Assembly (NCBI GenBank): GCA_948567375.1
Contig: OX419755.1
Span: 46,753,001 to 46,817,000 of the forward strand
DNA length: 64,000 nt
Reading direction: 5' to 3'
From: Lunularia cruciata
Taxonomy: Eukaryota > Streptophyta > Marchantiopsida > Lunulariales > Lunulariaceae
Below, piece by piece: positions 11,270-22,364 of the stretch (its first letter is position 1; each line of letters starts with the position of its first letter). A program made the translations under genes and the position numbers. Below the pieces are notes generated by a model. It was not told the DNA's origin. It worked only from the letters and a program-made list of their open reading frames with translations, and did no database searches.

Positions 11270-12446
11270 AGCTTCTATTCTGGAAGCTCCAAAGGGATAC
11301 TACAACAATATATTCTCTACTTCACTCAAGCATTATGAATTCTTGGAGAACTCTTGGAATTTTGGTTTGCAAAATCTTAAAGGATGTTATAGATTTCAAA
11401 TTCCCATGGTTTCTATTTCACAAAATGAGACACTACATGAATCAATATCGACCAATAGCTCTAGAAATACTTCTTTTGATGAACCAAAAATCTACTCATT
11501 TGGATTTGTAATAAAATTATAAACTTTTTAATTTGCACTTTTCTACATGAAATTTTTTGGAATCCTACAGATTTCAAAATTTCACAACCTTGGCCACATT
11601 ACTTCAGAATCTATGAGTGAAATCTCAATCATGAGATCTCAATCAGAACCTGTTGAAGAACTCTTTCAAATGAACCAAATTTTAACTCATTTGAGCAAAT
11701 AGTATTGAGTTATGGCCTCTAGAGTTTTCTATGCTTAACTTCTAAACCTCATTGAGTCACAAAATTCAAATGCTTATAACTTCAAGCAAAAATCTTAAAT
11801 TTATATTTAAACAATTTTAATTAATGGCTCTTGACAAGATGCTTCTAATGAGATCAAGATCACCTGATTTGAATATGTGAGTCCAAAGTTCCAGCCTTTG
11901 AAAGTTATAGATATGAGCACCATCAAGCGCACAAGATCACAGATTGAGAACTCCAACTTCAACTTCAGAACTTCATCTCCAAAACGCCAAATTCAGAAAA
12001 TATGTATTCAAAAGAAATCCCTTTTACAGATGTTCCAAATAAGCCTAAGATTGAAACATTTGGGCATGGAACCAAAAAGTTATAATGTGTTGAAATTTGA
12101 GCTCAAACTCTAAAATTTGCCAAAGATGACAGAATCCAAATCTTCTTTTCTTTGTTTGTGGATGTGATCTTCAAGCGTGCTTAGTGTCAACCAAAGGAAC
12201 TTCTCAAGGTGTATCCAATTCCATAAAAATCATTCCATTTGGACACAATATGATGAAGATTCAAACTCCCAAATTTAGATGCTCTCTGAGAAATTTCAAT
12301 TGATCATAACTTTTTGCAAAGAGGTCCAAACGCTTAAATCTTGGTGGCTATGGAAAGCTCTTGGCAAGGCGCTTCAAATCATACAACAATTGTAAATTTT
12401 TGAGAACTAGATGTTGAGATATGGCATCCTGAAATTTTGGGACTCC
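11270..12446 (-). other. LINE 5' UTR, copy LN5
   Basis: No sustained coding frame. The sequence is homologous, inverted, to 56,384-57,520 (the 5' UTR of LN12), for example around AACTCTAGAGGCCATAA. AT-rich, with no clear TATA box. The 5' UTR of a LINE normally contains an internal promoter; I cannot place one. Confidence 0.7.
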
Positions 12447-13838
12447 TCTCATGTCAATGTTTTGAGACTCCACCATGACTCTTTTATAGTGCTGATCTCA
12501 ACCTTTACAACTTCCATATCTAATATGAGAGTACTCATGCATTGGGACATAGGTGCTCTTTATGAAAGTCACTAGATTTCCTAAACATTGCAGCTAATTG
12601 TTGTTGCTTCAAGGCTATATCAGCAATGTCTTTCACCATCTTGGATTCCTCCATTATGCCAATCACTAATCACTAAAATCAATCTAGAAGTTTTACTTCT
12701 AACATAAAAAAATTTAAGATTTTCAAGTAGGCATCACTTTTGTTTTACATCACTAAGCACTACTAGCCAGGTATTCAAGTAAGGACCTAGAGAAGTTGGT
12801 TCTAATGAGATAAGAATCACCTTATTTGGACATGTGATTGTAAAGATACTATATTCCAAATCCACAATGCATAAAGCTGCCAAAGGGTGCAAAAATTGAC
12901 GTACCTAGAGATTCAAATATTTCTTCTAAACTCTATCAATAAGTTGTAATGTAAAGGTCTGAGTGAGTTGATTCTAATGACACAAAGCTCACTTCATTTG
13001 GATCATTGAGTACGAAGATACAATGGCTTGAATTTCCACTTCACAATGTTGTGATGTACAAAGAGTAAGAGATTTCAAACTATCATAACTTCCTTGTCTA
13101 ACCTCCAATTGCAACAAATTAGACCTCAACAACAACCTTGCACAATAGTCATTTTATTGCCATAAAAACCACTTGATTTTGACCTATAATTACAGAGCAA
13201 TCCCAGTTCACATGTGCAAATCTTAACACCAAGTACTTGGAAGTGTTAGAGTGAAACAAATGGCCATATCATCTGCCTTGGATATTCATATTTTGGAAAT
13301 ATGGATTCAATATGACACAAGAATCACCTAAATTTGGTCTCTTGGTGAAGAGAACTAGCCTTGCAAAGTTGGTTCTCCAAACACCATGATGCATGAGATG
13401 TGACAAAATGAGAATTGTCACCATTGCTTGCTTAGACCTCCATGTGTTGTAAAATTGGCCTTGAAAGAGAGCTTGTAAGTCTGATCTAGCAATTTGCATT
13501 GGATTTGCACTAGTGACTGCAAGGCAATACCCCTCTAAATTCTTACACAATCACATAGATTGCTCAAAGCTTCTTCAGAATTCAAAAATCCAGAACTGTT
13601 TGTGTATTGCTTCAAAATGCACACGCATTACCTTGAAAGAAAGTTCTAAGCATGGTGCTTCTAGTGAGACCCCAATCACTCCATTTGCTTAGGTATTGGC
13701 ATAGATACAATCACTTGAAATTGCACTTCAAACCCTAAAATTTGCCAAAGATGACAACATTCAAATCCTTGTAACCTTTTGCATAGATGTGCTCTTTGAG
13801 CATGCTTAATATAGAAAATTGAAAGATTTGTTCAAGTA
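12447..13838 (-). mobile_element. LINE copy LN6 (5' UTR and ORF1 start only)
   Basis: A second LINE 5' end immediately upstream of LN5 in the same orientation. A short ORF1 start reads leftward from about 12,657 (MVKDIADIALKQQQLA-like), preceded by about 1.2 kb of 5' UTR to 13,838. A conserved UTR block (AAATTTGCCAAAGATGACA) is found at 12,112, 13,738 and, diverged, about 6,033. The element is cut at 13,837 where the truncated GyA LTR begins. Confidence 0.75.
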
Positions 13839-13840
13839 CA

Positions 13841-15006
13841 AAGAGAAGTGGCCACGCAAGAAGAAGTGACCCCGAGCAATGGAGTGGAGTATCTACGGAA
13901 GATCGTGTGCCGATTGTTGGTGAAGTTAGAGCACAAGTAAATGCAGTCGACATGTCCGAAGGTGAAGACTGTATTGCAGGTATTGACCAGATTAGAAGAA
14001 GAAAACTCAGAGTTGAAGAAGAGTATAACCCGAGGTGCGGAGGAAAGGGAAGTGCTGCGAGCGGAGGCAGTGGTGAGAAGTCAGGTAATTGAAGACCTGA
14101 AGAGAGAAGTCAGTTATCGAGAGGATCTGGTGAAGAAGAGTGACATAGCAAGGGAGAGACAAGTAGTTGAGTATGAGATCTTGAAGCAGCAGTTTGTTGA
14201 TTCAAGAGTAGAGGTAATCCATGCTATGGCAAGAGTAGCTGCAAAGGATCAAGAGCTCGATAGGGTGATGGAGAGTGTTGAGGAGAAGAAGCAACTTTGG
14301 CAACGAGAGTTGGCAGCACAATACAGAGAAGAAGACCAATTACGAGAGTTACTTCGTAATCAGGAAGAGAAGGTTGTTCAGAAGGAGAAGGAGAAGGAGT
14401 CGGTGAAAAGCCGAGTTTGAGGCGGAGTTGGCAATGTACCGGGAGGATTGGCTTGCAGATCGTGAACGTGAGAGGAAGACCAGATTGGAGCCATTGAAGG
14501 AGATAGTCCTCCAAATGAACGCAATGTTAAGTACTGAGGCCAACATTCGAATTGAAGAGACGAGGCTGCACGAGTTGAAATTGTTGGTGCAAGAGACAAG
14601 GCAAAGACAAGCAAAGGATACAGATATGAATGCCTTGTTGATTAGTCTCAGAACTCATGTAGACAGGAAGATCTTAGAAGAAGAAGATAATATTGCGATT
14701 AGATTAGACTTGGTGAAAAAAGAGATAAAAAAGCTTTGGAAAGATGTTAGAGCGAAACCCAAAGTAGATAACATAGCAGTACAAATGTCTTTGGAGTTAC
14801 CAGTGGAGACATTAGAGAAGAGTGGGTCAAGAGATGAAGAGTTAGATAGATTACCCACTAGTGGAATTTTAGATCAAGAAAGAGAATTGCTGGATCCGGT
14901 AGAAGAAGTAGAAGATATGAAACCTAAGGAAAAAGTAGTAGGAAGTAAAGTTACTTCGGGTTCGGGTTTGAAAGCCGAGAACGAAGTAGACATCGGATCG
15001 GATTAG
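13841..15006 (+). pseudogene. C-terminal coiled-coil part of the LTR-encoded ORF (5' LTR)
   Basis: Open for 160 codons (13,941-14,420) and then 193 codons (14,428-15,006) in the next frame. It is a long heptad-rich, charged, coiled-coil-like protein (segments such as VLQVLTRLEEENSELKKS and EEKVVQKEKEKE). The frame change is caused by an extra A in a run of four at 14406-14409. The 3' LTR of the same element has the same extra A, whereas both LTRs of the - GyA copy have three A's, so the insertion predates this transposition. It ends EVDIGSD-stop. Unknown function. Confidence 0.7.
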
Positions 15007-15119
15007 TAACAGTTCTGAGATTTGAAGAGGCAGATATGAAGAGGTGCATTGTCATTTTGGATCTGCAGGTTAGAAGAGTTGTTGAACGGTATAGTTGTTA
15101 GAACTGTCAATTGCTTCAC

Positions 15120-15127
15120 TATTTAAG
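15120..15127 (+). promoter_or_regulatory. Candidate TATA box in GyA LTR
   Basis: TATTTAAG, conserved in all four GyA LTR copies (also 25,056-25,063 on +, 32,420-32,427 and 49,863-49,870 on -), about 115 bp after the LTR ORF stop and 670 bp before the LTR end. If used, U3 would span about 3.1 kb and include the whole LTR ORF. Confidence 0.5.
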
Positions 15128-15803
15128 AGTGGCATTTGCAGTCTTATGTTGCTCAGTGCTCATAATTTCTGAGAATAGATAAAGCAAAGTGCTGTGAAGC
15201 AGTGCTTGTTGCTTGAGCTTGATTCCGAGTATCAACTTTGTGTCTATGTTTGTGAGTGTTTGGAGAAATTCGAAGTGCAAGTCAGTGTGCTTATTGGATG
15301 TTGGATTCCAGAACCTTGATCTTCATTCGGTGTGTTTGATCTTGAGTGAAGTGCAATGAAAGCAATGCCTTGACAGATCTGAGAGGAATTGTAGTGTTGG
15401 TAGTATTCTGCATTTGTGAGTGCAGTGCGAAGTTGATGTGAAGCAATTTTGATCAAGGAAGTTGTGCCTTCAGTGGAGGGGTGGAACACAATTATGAGGC
15501 AAAGTCATTTTGTAGTGAAGTGTCGTTTTTGGGAGAGCCTGAATCATCACAATCAAGATTGTTTGGAAAGAATTGAAGGATTTTTGATTAAGGAGTGTTA
15601 CTTTGTGACAAGACTGCAAGTCAGTGCTTGTTACTCTCTTCTGGGTGTGGTTTCTACCTAAGAGACTAAAGAAGAACTCAAGAATAATTAAAATTGTTAC
15701 TTTGCTTTGTATTTGACCAATTCTGACTCGTATCTTTGCGGGAACAAACTTTACTTACCCAATTACCGCAAAATTGATATTTTCCGGGTTGTCACATGAT
15801 TTT

Positions 15804-15821
15804 TGGTGTTGTTGCCGGGGA
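15804..15821 (+). other. GyA primer-binding site (tRNA-Asp type), decayed
   Basis: Reads TGGTGTTGTTGCCGGGGA, seven bases after the LTR end. The - copy has TGGCGCCGCTGCCGGGGA. From memory, the Athila/Tat-type site complementary to tRNA-Asp is TGGCGCCGTTGCCGGGGA. The differences in the + copy are mostly C-to-T changes in CpG or adjacent context. Confidence 0.75.
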
Positions 15822-15834
15822 TACAATCTTTGGA

Positions 15835-17700
15835 AGTGGAAGAATACGAAGCCAAATTCAAAACTGGGTATCAACGCAATATGAATGTCTACATTGAGAG
15901 AACAACGAGAAGAGAGAGCTCAAAAATGAGCACTTCAGCGTGAAGAAGACAAACATCTGAACGTCCCATCCACTGTTGACAAAACTGAATGAGAGGCATT
16001 GGATTTTCAACTCCTTCACAAAGTGCAAGAAGCCCTGCGAGAACTTGACCACAAGAAACGCAAAGGTGGTTGGCAAGGCTACTTCGCATCTCCTTCTTCG
16101 TCCAAGAAGAAGAAAGAAACAAGTGGGCAAACATATGCATTGCGGCCTAGTACACCAACTTCCCCTAGAGCTGTAAAGGAAGTTGTGTCCTTGAAGAACT
16201 TTGTTCAAGAAAAGACAGCACGAACACTTACTGAAGACGAGTGTCAACATCTTCTACGAACAATTCCTCGGTTGTCCCGAAGGAATTTTGAAGAACCAAT
16301 CGAAGGTGTTCATCCTGAATCTTCCACTTGGGTTGAAGTCGACACCCTCATAGCAGAAATTGTCGAAGAAGACCTTACCTTGAATTTGACAAATTGGAAC
16401 CCTTGGGCTGACAACACGGTGTCAATACCAGCCAATCCTTCAAGTTCAGCAGTACCTCAGCCGATCCCAGTGCATCGAACGATGACTTCCTTGCCTGTCA
16501 TCCGACACATCTATTAGAAGTACAAGGGGATAGAACAAGACAAAGACCCCGATGAATTTATTGAATAATTTGAAGTTATCTCCTTTGCTAACAAGGAGCA
16601 TGACTCGGCGGATCGACTAAGAATTTTCCCAAGTTTGCTCCAAACAAAAGCTCGAAGCTGGTACACCCATGTGACTTAGAAGGGGTTCGTACCAGCAGAC
16701 TGGGCAGACTTGCGAAACAACTTCATGGAACAATTTCGGGAGGTTGATTACGACACGAGTGTCTTTGCGGCACTCAATGATTTAGACCAATGCAAGAAGG
16801 AGAAGTTGAGAGACTACTCTGAGCGGTTCATGGCCCTATTGAACCGAGTTCCCAAGCAATCGGGGGTGGTGCGTTACTCCGATGCCCAAGCCATTACATA
16901 GTTCCTTGGAGGACTTTCACCAGAGATACAAATCTTTGCAAGGGAGAGGAATGTAACTTCCTTGGACAAAGTACTCAAACATGTCGCTCGTTACAAAGCG
17001 GCCCACTCTCACTCTGCCGATAACCGGAGAAATCGGGAGAAGAAAGGCAAGAAGCCCAGAAGGAGAGCTTTGCGCAGTACATCCCCTTCTTTGGACGAAT
17101 CCTCTACGTCTTCGAGCTCTTCTTTGGAATCCGAAGAAGAATCAAAGCCAAGACAAGTCAAAAGACGTGGAGACAAGAAACCAATAACTCCTCCAACAAA
17201 GAGTGTAAATAAAGCGGATACCAAGCTGGATGCCCTCATCAAGGAGTTTTTGGATTTCAAGATCTAGATAATTGGGGCCAGAGATAAAAGGAAGGCCCCA
17301 GCATTTGGGAGATCGAATGTATGGTTCACCGCATGTGGCAAATCAGGCCATGCCAACACGAAATGCAATACTCGTAATGCATTCCCGGTGTAGCAAATTG
17401 ATTGTGTTCTAGGATGGAACCAAGATGAGGATGACGAGGTTGTGTACCAACGCAAGAAGTACAGCCTCAAGCGAGCACATTGTATCAAGGTCCGAGGTTT
17501 GGACCAAGGGAGTATAACCCTAATGCTCCTCCACAAAGACCACCGATGTCAACCAAAATTGCCCTTAGAATGTTGCACCCGGAGCTTGTTATAATTGTGG
17601 CTCGATGGGACATTGGTCCCCAAACTGTCCCGAGCCAAGAAGGCAAATTGGGTATGTTCCCCTGTGAGGAAATTGTAAAGGATCGGGGCACGGGCAACCA
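15835..17700 (+). pseudogene. gag: GyA gag relic, + copy
   Basis: Capsid/nucleocapsid polyprotein, which would package element RNA. One frame runs from about 15,835 to 17,390, broken by stops near 16,515, 16,566, 16,677, 16,899, 17,265 and 17,390. The retrotransposon-gag core is visible (SWYTHVT..., FREVDYDTSVFAALNDL, LRDYSERFMALLNRVPKQSG). A Ser/Glu-rich basic tail follows, then a knuckle that reads TACGKSGHANTKC with its first Cys lost; the - copy retains CTTCGKSGHANTEC. The start is uncertain, since coding similarity between copies begins at the EVEEYEAKF segment before the first ATG at about 15,880. Confidence 0.85.
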
Positions 17701-18850
17701 ATGTCCTCACCCAGCAAACCCGAAGCCGCCTGTAAAGTATGTACAGACCCCGTTGAGCGTGCAGCACTTCAGCCAAAGGGGGATACTAATGTAAATTGCA
17801 TCACTCTTGAGGAAGAAAGACCTCAAGAAGGGAGTCTGGCCTCAGAAGGAGAATGGCCGGACCTTGATATTTTGAAAGTTGAGACACGCTCTAGCAAGAA
17901 GAAGCGTGATCCCAAAGAACTGAGTACAACCTCGTCGTCTTCTAGAAAGGCAAAGAGACTGCGCCCAAAGGCAATTCTTTCTACCAAGGAGGAAAAGATC
18001 CTCGCAAAAGCCAAAGCTAAAGCCTTGCAAAAAGAACTAAAGGAGGCATTACTCAGGACTCGGGAACTGAGTTTGGAAGAGGAGACGAAGACAAAGTCTC
18101 CAGTTTTTCCGGCGGACATCCGATCCAAAGTAAAGGGTCTGATCCAAGCCGAGGTGGGCCAACCCGAGGAACCTTGGGTTAAGGCCATCAGCAAGCCCGT
18201 CACTATTTTGAAGCGTCTCGAAGTCAAGAGGGAACATGGAGAAACTTTGGACCCAAAGCCAAAGGCAAAGACGGTCAAATTGGGAGGAGTTCCCCAATAT
18301 GATATTGTAGCAGATTTGGCAGCCACAAATGCCAACGTTACATTCAAGCATTTGTGGGAAGATAATAAGCTATACAAGAGGCAGCTGAATTTGGCCCTCA
18401 AGAAGGTGAGGTTGATGTCAAAGAAAGACCTGCCTGCTATCTATCGTATTGAGCAAGAAGATTTAGGATCTCCCAAGGTAGACATGGAGATTGCAGGGTG
18501 CATGATCACATCGATACCCATTGACTTTTGGTCCGGTGTGAATGTCATGACCAAAGATACTGCGAATCAACTCGGGTATCACACGTTTGAACCAACCTCC
18601 CGAGTGTTGAAGTTTGCAGACCAAACTAGGAGATAGCCTTTGGGCATGCTATCAAACATCACCACGATCATTGAAGGGTACCCTTCAAGTTGAATTACAT
18701 CGTGTTGTGACCAGTGACAAAGACTGGTTACCCTCTGTTGATTGGCAGACCTTGGTTGTATAGCGCCCAAGTTGTGGTGGATTGGCATCAGCAGAAGTTA
18801 AGATTCAAGAACATTTCATCCAAAGATCAGAAGCTGGTGACTATGAGTTG
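17701..18850 (+). pseudogene. GyA gag-pol linker and protease relic, + copy
   Basis: Open for 311 codons (17,701-18,636). A lysine-rich helical linker (EEKILAKAKAKALQKELKEA) precedes an aspartic-protease-like domain ending with TKDTANQLGY and a later RPWLYSAQ (ligand of the flap/C-terminal part, about 18,740-18,770). The active-site Asp-Ser-Gly of the - copy (PTDSGFGVNVM) reads PIDFWSGVNVM here, so the catalytic triplet is destroyed. A frame change occurs near 18,640. Confidence 0.8.
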
Positions 18851-20626
18851 GATGAAGGTTCCCTATCTCGGGGAAACAAGTTCGTTGGAAGAGGAGGACG
18901 AATCCAAAGACTCATCGTCTTCGTCCTCAGGCAAATCCGAAGATGAAGTCCAAGTTAATTACTTGGAATGCTACGAGGTGGATGTTGAAGACGAAGATCC
19001 ATATGACCTTGCCTTGGGTGAGCCTGACTTGGAGAAAGGGGGTTTGATGGCAGCTCGCCTTGGATTAAGCCAAGTAAGCCACGTTGAAGGAGTCATCAAC
19101 CCCAATGACTGTCAAGATGATTTATTAACTAAAGGAAAAATTTTAAAAATTTCAAAGATAGTTACTTCGGATGAGTTGGCAGGATACACTGCCCTGTTTA
19201 TAGAATTCCAAGATGTATTTGCCTGGTCAATTGATCAAATGCTGGGTATTCCACAAGAATTTGGAGAACACCGGATTGATTTGATTGAAGGTGCAGTTCC
19301 GGTTTGGCAGCGACAATACCGCCTAAACCCAAAGTACTCTCTGTTGGTGAAAGATGAAATCGACAAGTACTTAGGGGCCGGAATCATCTTCCCTATCTTA
19401 AGCAATGAATGGGTTTCCCCCATTGTCATTGTCCCAAAGAAGAAAACAAGGAAGATCCGAGTGTGCCAAGCTTCCGGAAGTTGAATGCAATCACAAGGAA
19501 AGATCATCATCCCTTGCCTTTTATCGATACAATTTTAGATCAGGTAGCTGGGCATCCTTGTTATAGTTTTCTCGATGGATTTTCAGGGTACAATCAAGTA
19601 TCCATTCAAGAAGAGGACAAGGATAAAACTACATTCACGACCAATTGGGGCACTTTCGCTCACAATCAAATGCCCTTTGGGTTGTGTAATGCTCCCGCTA
19701 CTTTCCAGCAGATGATGAATTCAATCTTCAAAGATTTCCTGCGCAAATTTGTGGAAGTTTTTATTGATGACTTTTGTGTGTTTGGGCAAAGAGATGTACA
19801 TTTAGATTACCTTTGCCAAACGTTTGAAAGGTGTCGTTTTGCCGGCTTGTCATTACACCCGGAGAAATGCTTCTTCGCAATGAAGGAGGGAATTCTTCTA
19901 GGGCATAGGGTGTCAAGCCGAGGTATTGAAGTCAATGTTGAGAAGGTCAAGATAATTGCAGCTTTGGAATCCCCGAAGAACATCCGGGAGCTGAGAGCCT
20001 TCTTGGGACATGTCGGATATTACAGACGCTTCGTGTCAAACTATGCAATGCTTGTTGCACCACTTACAAATCTTCTGAAGAAATCCAAAGACTATCTGTG
20101 GGAAGCAAATCAAAAAGAAGCTTTCTAGGTGTTGAAGAAGAAGTTGGTTGAAGCACCAGTTATGAGGGCCCCAAATTGGGACATCCCTTTTCATGTATTT
20201 GTGGACACTTTGTCCATGGCCATCGGAGTCGTCTTAAGTCAGAAGGACAAGAAGAAGAAGGACTACCCGGTATATTATGCCAGCCGACAACTTTCAGTTT
20301 CTGAAAAGAACTATTCAACAACTGAAAGAGAAGCCCTCAGAATGGTGTATGCCTGCAAGAAATTTTGTCATTATTTGTTGGGGTATGAGTTTTTCTTCTA
20401 TGTTGACCATTACGCATTGCAACATTTGGTCAAGAAGGCAGATTTATCTGGGCAAATTGCAAGATGGATCTTGTTGTTACAAGAGTTCACGTATACTGTA
20501 AAAGTGAGGAAGGGAGCTTTGCATTCAAATGCGGACTTCCTGTCCAGGTTAGAAACTCAAGACCAGGAGTGGGAAATTGACGATCAGTTCCCTGATGAAG
20601 AGTTGTATCACTTATCAGCAATGTGA
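18851..20626 (+). pseudogene. pol: GyA reverse transcriptase-RNase H relic, + copy
   Basis: Copies element RNA into DNA. RT motifs in order: WVSPIVIVPKKK (about 19,410), FRKLNAITRKDHHPLPF after a 1-nt deletion at about 19,470, YSFLDGFSGYNQV, MPFGLCNAPATFQ, and the catalytic FIDDFCVFG (about 19,760) in place of the more usual YVDD. GLSLHPEKCFF and the LRAFLGHVGYYRRFV thumb follow. An in-frame TAG (20,126-20,128) precedes RNase H, with FVDTLSMAIG, TEREALRMVYA, YVDHYALQHL and HSNADFLSRL supplying the D-E-D-D positions. FIDDF is close to FMDDF of Athila/Tat elements. Confidence 0.92.
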
Positions 20627-21940
20627 AGTACAAGGTATGCAGCTGAATATCATTATCTGAATACTCTCCATTGTCCTGAGGGGATGGACCCGGAACAGCG
20701 GGCAGTCTTTCTCAGGAAAATGGGGTCGTACCAGCTTAAACACAACATTTTATTTAAGATGGGCGAAGACAAAGTACTTCGGCGATGCTTGGAGTCATAC
20801 GAAGTAGGAGGAGTGATTGAATCTTTACACTCTAAAGCATCGAGAGGACACTATGCTCTGAAGAATACTGTAAAGAAGATTCTTTTGGCAGGGTATTGGT
20901 GGCCTACAATGTACAAAGACGTGCATGCTCATATCCAAAGCTGTGATACTTGTCAGAGAATGGGGAAGCCGACGGCTACTTCTCAATGGCCTTTGAGACC
21001 AATTTTGCCTTTGGCCCCATTTGAGAAATAGGGGATTGATTGTGTGGGTCCCATTCAACCAGTGACCCGAGTCACAAGAAAGCGATACATTTTGGTTTGC
21101 ACTGACTATGCTACCAAGATGGTCGAAGCTGAAGCAACTCGCAGAGATGATGCTGAAACTGTGGTGGAATTCTTCTTCCAAAACATCATCTCCCAATATG
21201 GGTGTCCTTTGGAATTTGTTAGTGACCAAGGAACACATTTTTTGAACTCTGTAATGGAAGCATTAACCAAGTACTTTCAGATTAAACATCGGAAGACGAC
21301 TCCTTATAACCCAAAAGCAAATGGCTTAACGGAAAAAGCGATTGGGTTACTTTGTAAAATTTTGAATAAGGTGACTGTCAATTATGCCTATGATTGGGAT
21401 ACAAAATTACCAGCCGTGTTGTGGGCATATCGAACGACAGAAAAGATTACAACCAAACAAACTCCATACTTCTTGACATATGGCTTGCATCCCATACTAC
21501 CGATTGAATTTGAAGTACCGACATATCGGGTTCTTTGCAAAGAACAAATGTCGGAAGAGGAAAGTCAGGATCTTCAGATTCATCAACTGATGTGGTTAGA
21601 AGAGAAATGAGACGATGCAATGCAAACCACGAAAGAAGTACAAGCACAAAGGAAAGTCAGGCACGATAAGAGAATCAAGCCTATAGTTGTACGTGAAGGG
21701 GATTTGGTTTTGTTATATGATAATCGCCGAATACTTTTTCCAGGCAAGTTGCATTTATGATAGATGGGTCCCTATTGAGTTCTTCATCTTTACAAAAATG
21801 GGTCCATGCAGCTTGTAGACTTGGAAGGTAATCCTTTTGCCACTCGAGTAAATGGGTGGAGAGTTTGGAGATATTCGACCATAGACTCAAAAGTTTCTAA
21901 GACACCCGAGGTCTATGTTTGCGGGGACGCTCACATTTGA
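20627..21940 (+). pseudogene. GyA integrase relic, + copy
   Basis: Inserts element DNA into chromosomes. The HHCC zinc module is present (SLHSKASRGH ... CDTCQRMGK, about 20,825-20,970). The core shows the DDE triad: GIDCVGP (after a TAG at about 21,029), FVSDQGTHF and GLTEKAIG. The C-terminal region contains the GDLVLLYDNRRILFPGKLHL segment typical of gypsy integrases, with stops at 21,608, 21,758 and 21,776. The frame ends at a TGA near 21,938, only about a dozen bases before the LTR, so there is no room for an env-like ORF outside the LTR. No chromodomain seen. Confidence 0.92.
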
Positions 21941-21950
21941 GGGAGGGGTA
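21936..21950 (+). other. GyA polypurine tract
   Basis: TTTGAGGGAGGGGTA directly before the LTR terminus TGTGGTGCCCACA. It would serve as plus-strand primer. Confidence 0.8.
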
Positions 21951-22025
21951 TGTGGTGCCCACATTGTTTTGTTTTTTTTCAAAATAAAAGAGAAGAAGTG
22001 TATAGAGAAGTCGGATTGCGCCTGT

Positions 22026-22340
22026 ATGGCCGAAGAAGGCGAAGAAAAGACTCTTCAGGATGAAACCCAAAGTAAAGTGACTTTGGGTCATAAGGCAAAG
22101 TACTCGGAAATGCCCTGTCAACATACAACCTGAAGTAAATTGTCTTCATATCAGGGGAGCTCAACCCGAGGCGAAGACAGTCTAACAACCTTTTGTTGGG
22201 GTGAGAAATTCAAGAAGGGACCGTTCAAAAACCGGCGGTCCATACGCACGAAGGTTGATTGACAGTGACAGGTGCATGAAGGAGGTGTGATTTCTCGGTA
22301 GAAACTCAAAGTGATGAAAGACAAAGAAGCGCAACTCTAT
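22026..22340 (+). pseudogene. Short conserved ORF at start of GyA U3
   Basis: A lysine-rich frame starting MAEEGEEKTLQDETQ and continuing through stops (HTT-stop, then STRGEDSLTTF). The counterpart in the - copy (52,898-52,554) is open for 114 codons with recognisably the same protein. Unknown function; it might be the 5' part of the larger LTR ORF in another frame, or an upstream ORF. Confidence 0.45.
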
Positions 22341-22364
22341 AAAAATCAAACTTGCAATGACAAA

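Larger units (their letters stand above)
9138..12446 (-). mobile_element. LINE copy LN5 (RT start, endonuclease, ORF1 N-term, 5' UTR)
   Basis: Read on -: 5' UTR from about 12,446, ORF1 start near 11,263, then a deletion of most of ORF1 (about 11,020-10,980), the ORF1/ORF2 junction with TAG at 10940-10938, the endonuclease (about 10,930-10,090), the RT linker and the first part of RT to about 9,138. The A-box and everything downstream are absent. The 5' boundary at about 12,446 carries the same GAGAGGAGTCCC word seen at the start of LN12 (about 56,380), suggesting a true 5' end. Confidence 0.85.
13837..15796 (+). repeat. GyA 5' LTR, truncated (last 1.96 kb)
   Basis: Collinear with about 23,765-25,736 of the 3' LTR and ends in GGGTTGTCACA. 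The first about 1.8 kb is missing. At 13,837 the sequence switches abruptly from LINE 5' UTR into the middle of the LTR, with AAGTA shared at the joint. Confidence 0.92.

Noticed and set aside
17823-18401. 192-codon - strand frame antisense to the GyA gag-pol linker
   Set aside because: The sense strand carries the conserved GyA protein, and the antisense frame has no family resemblance.
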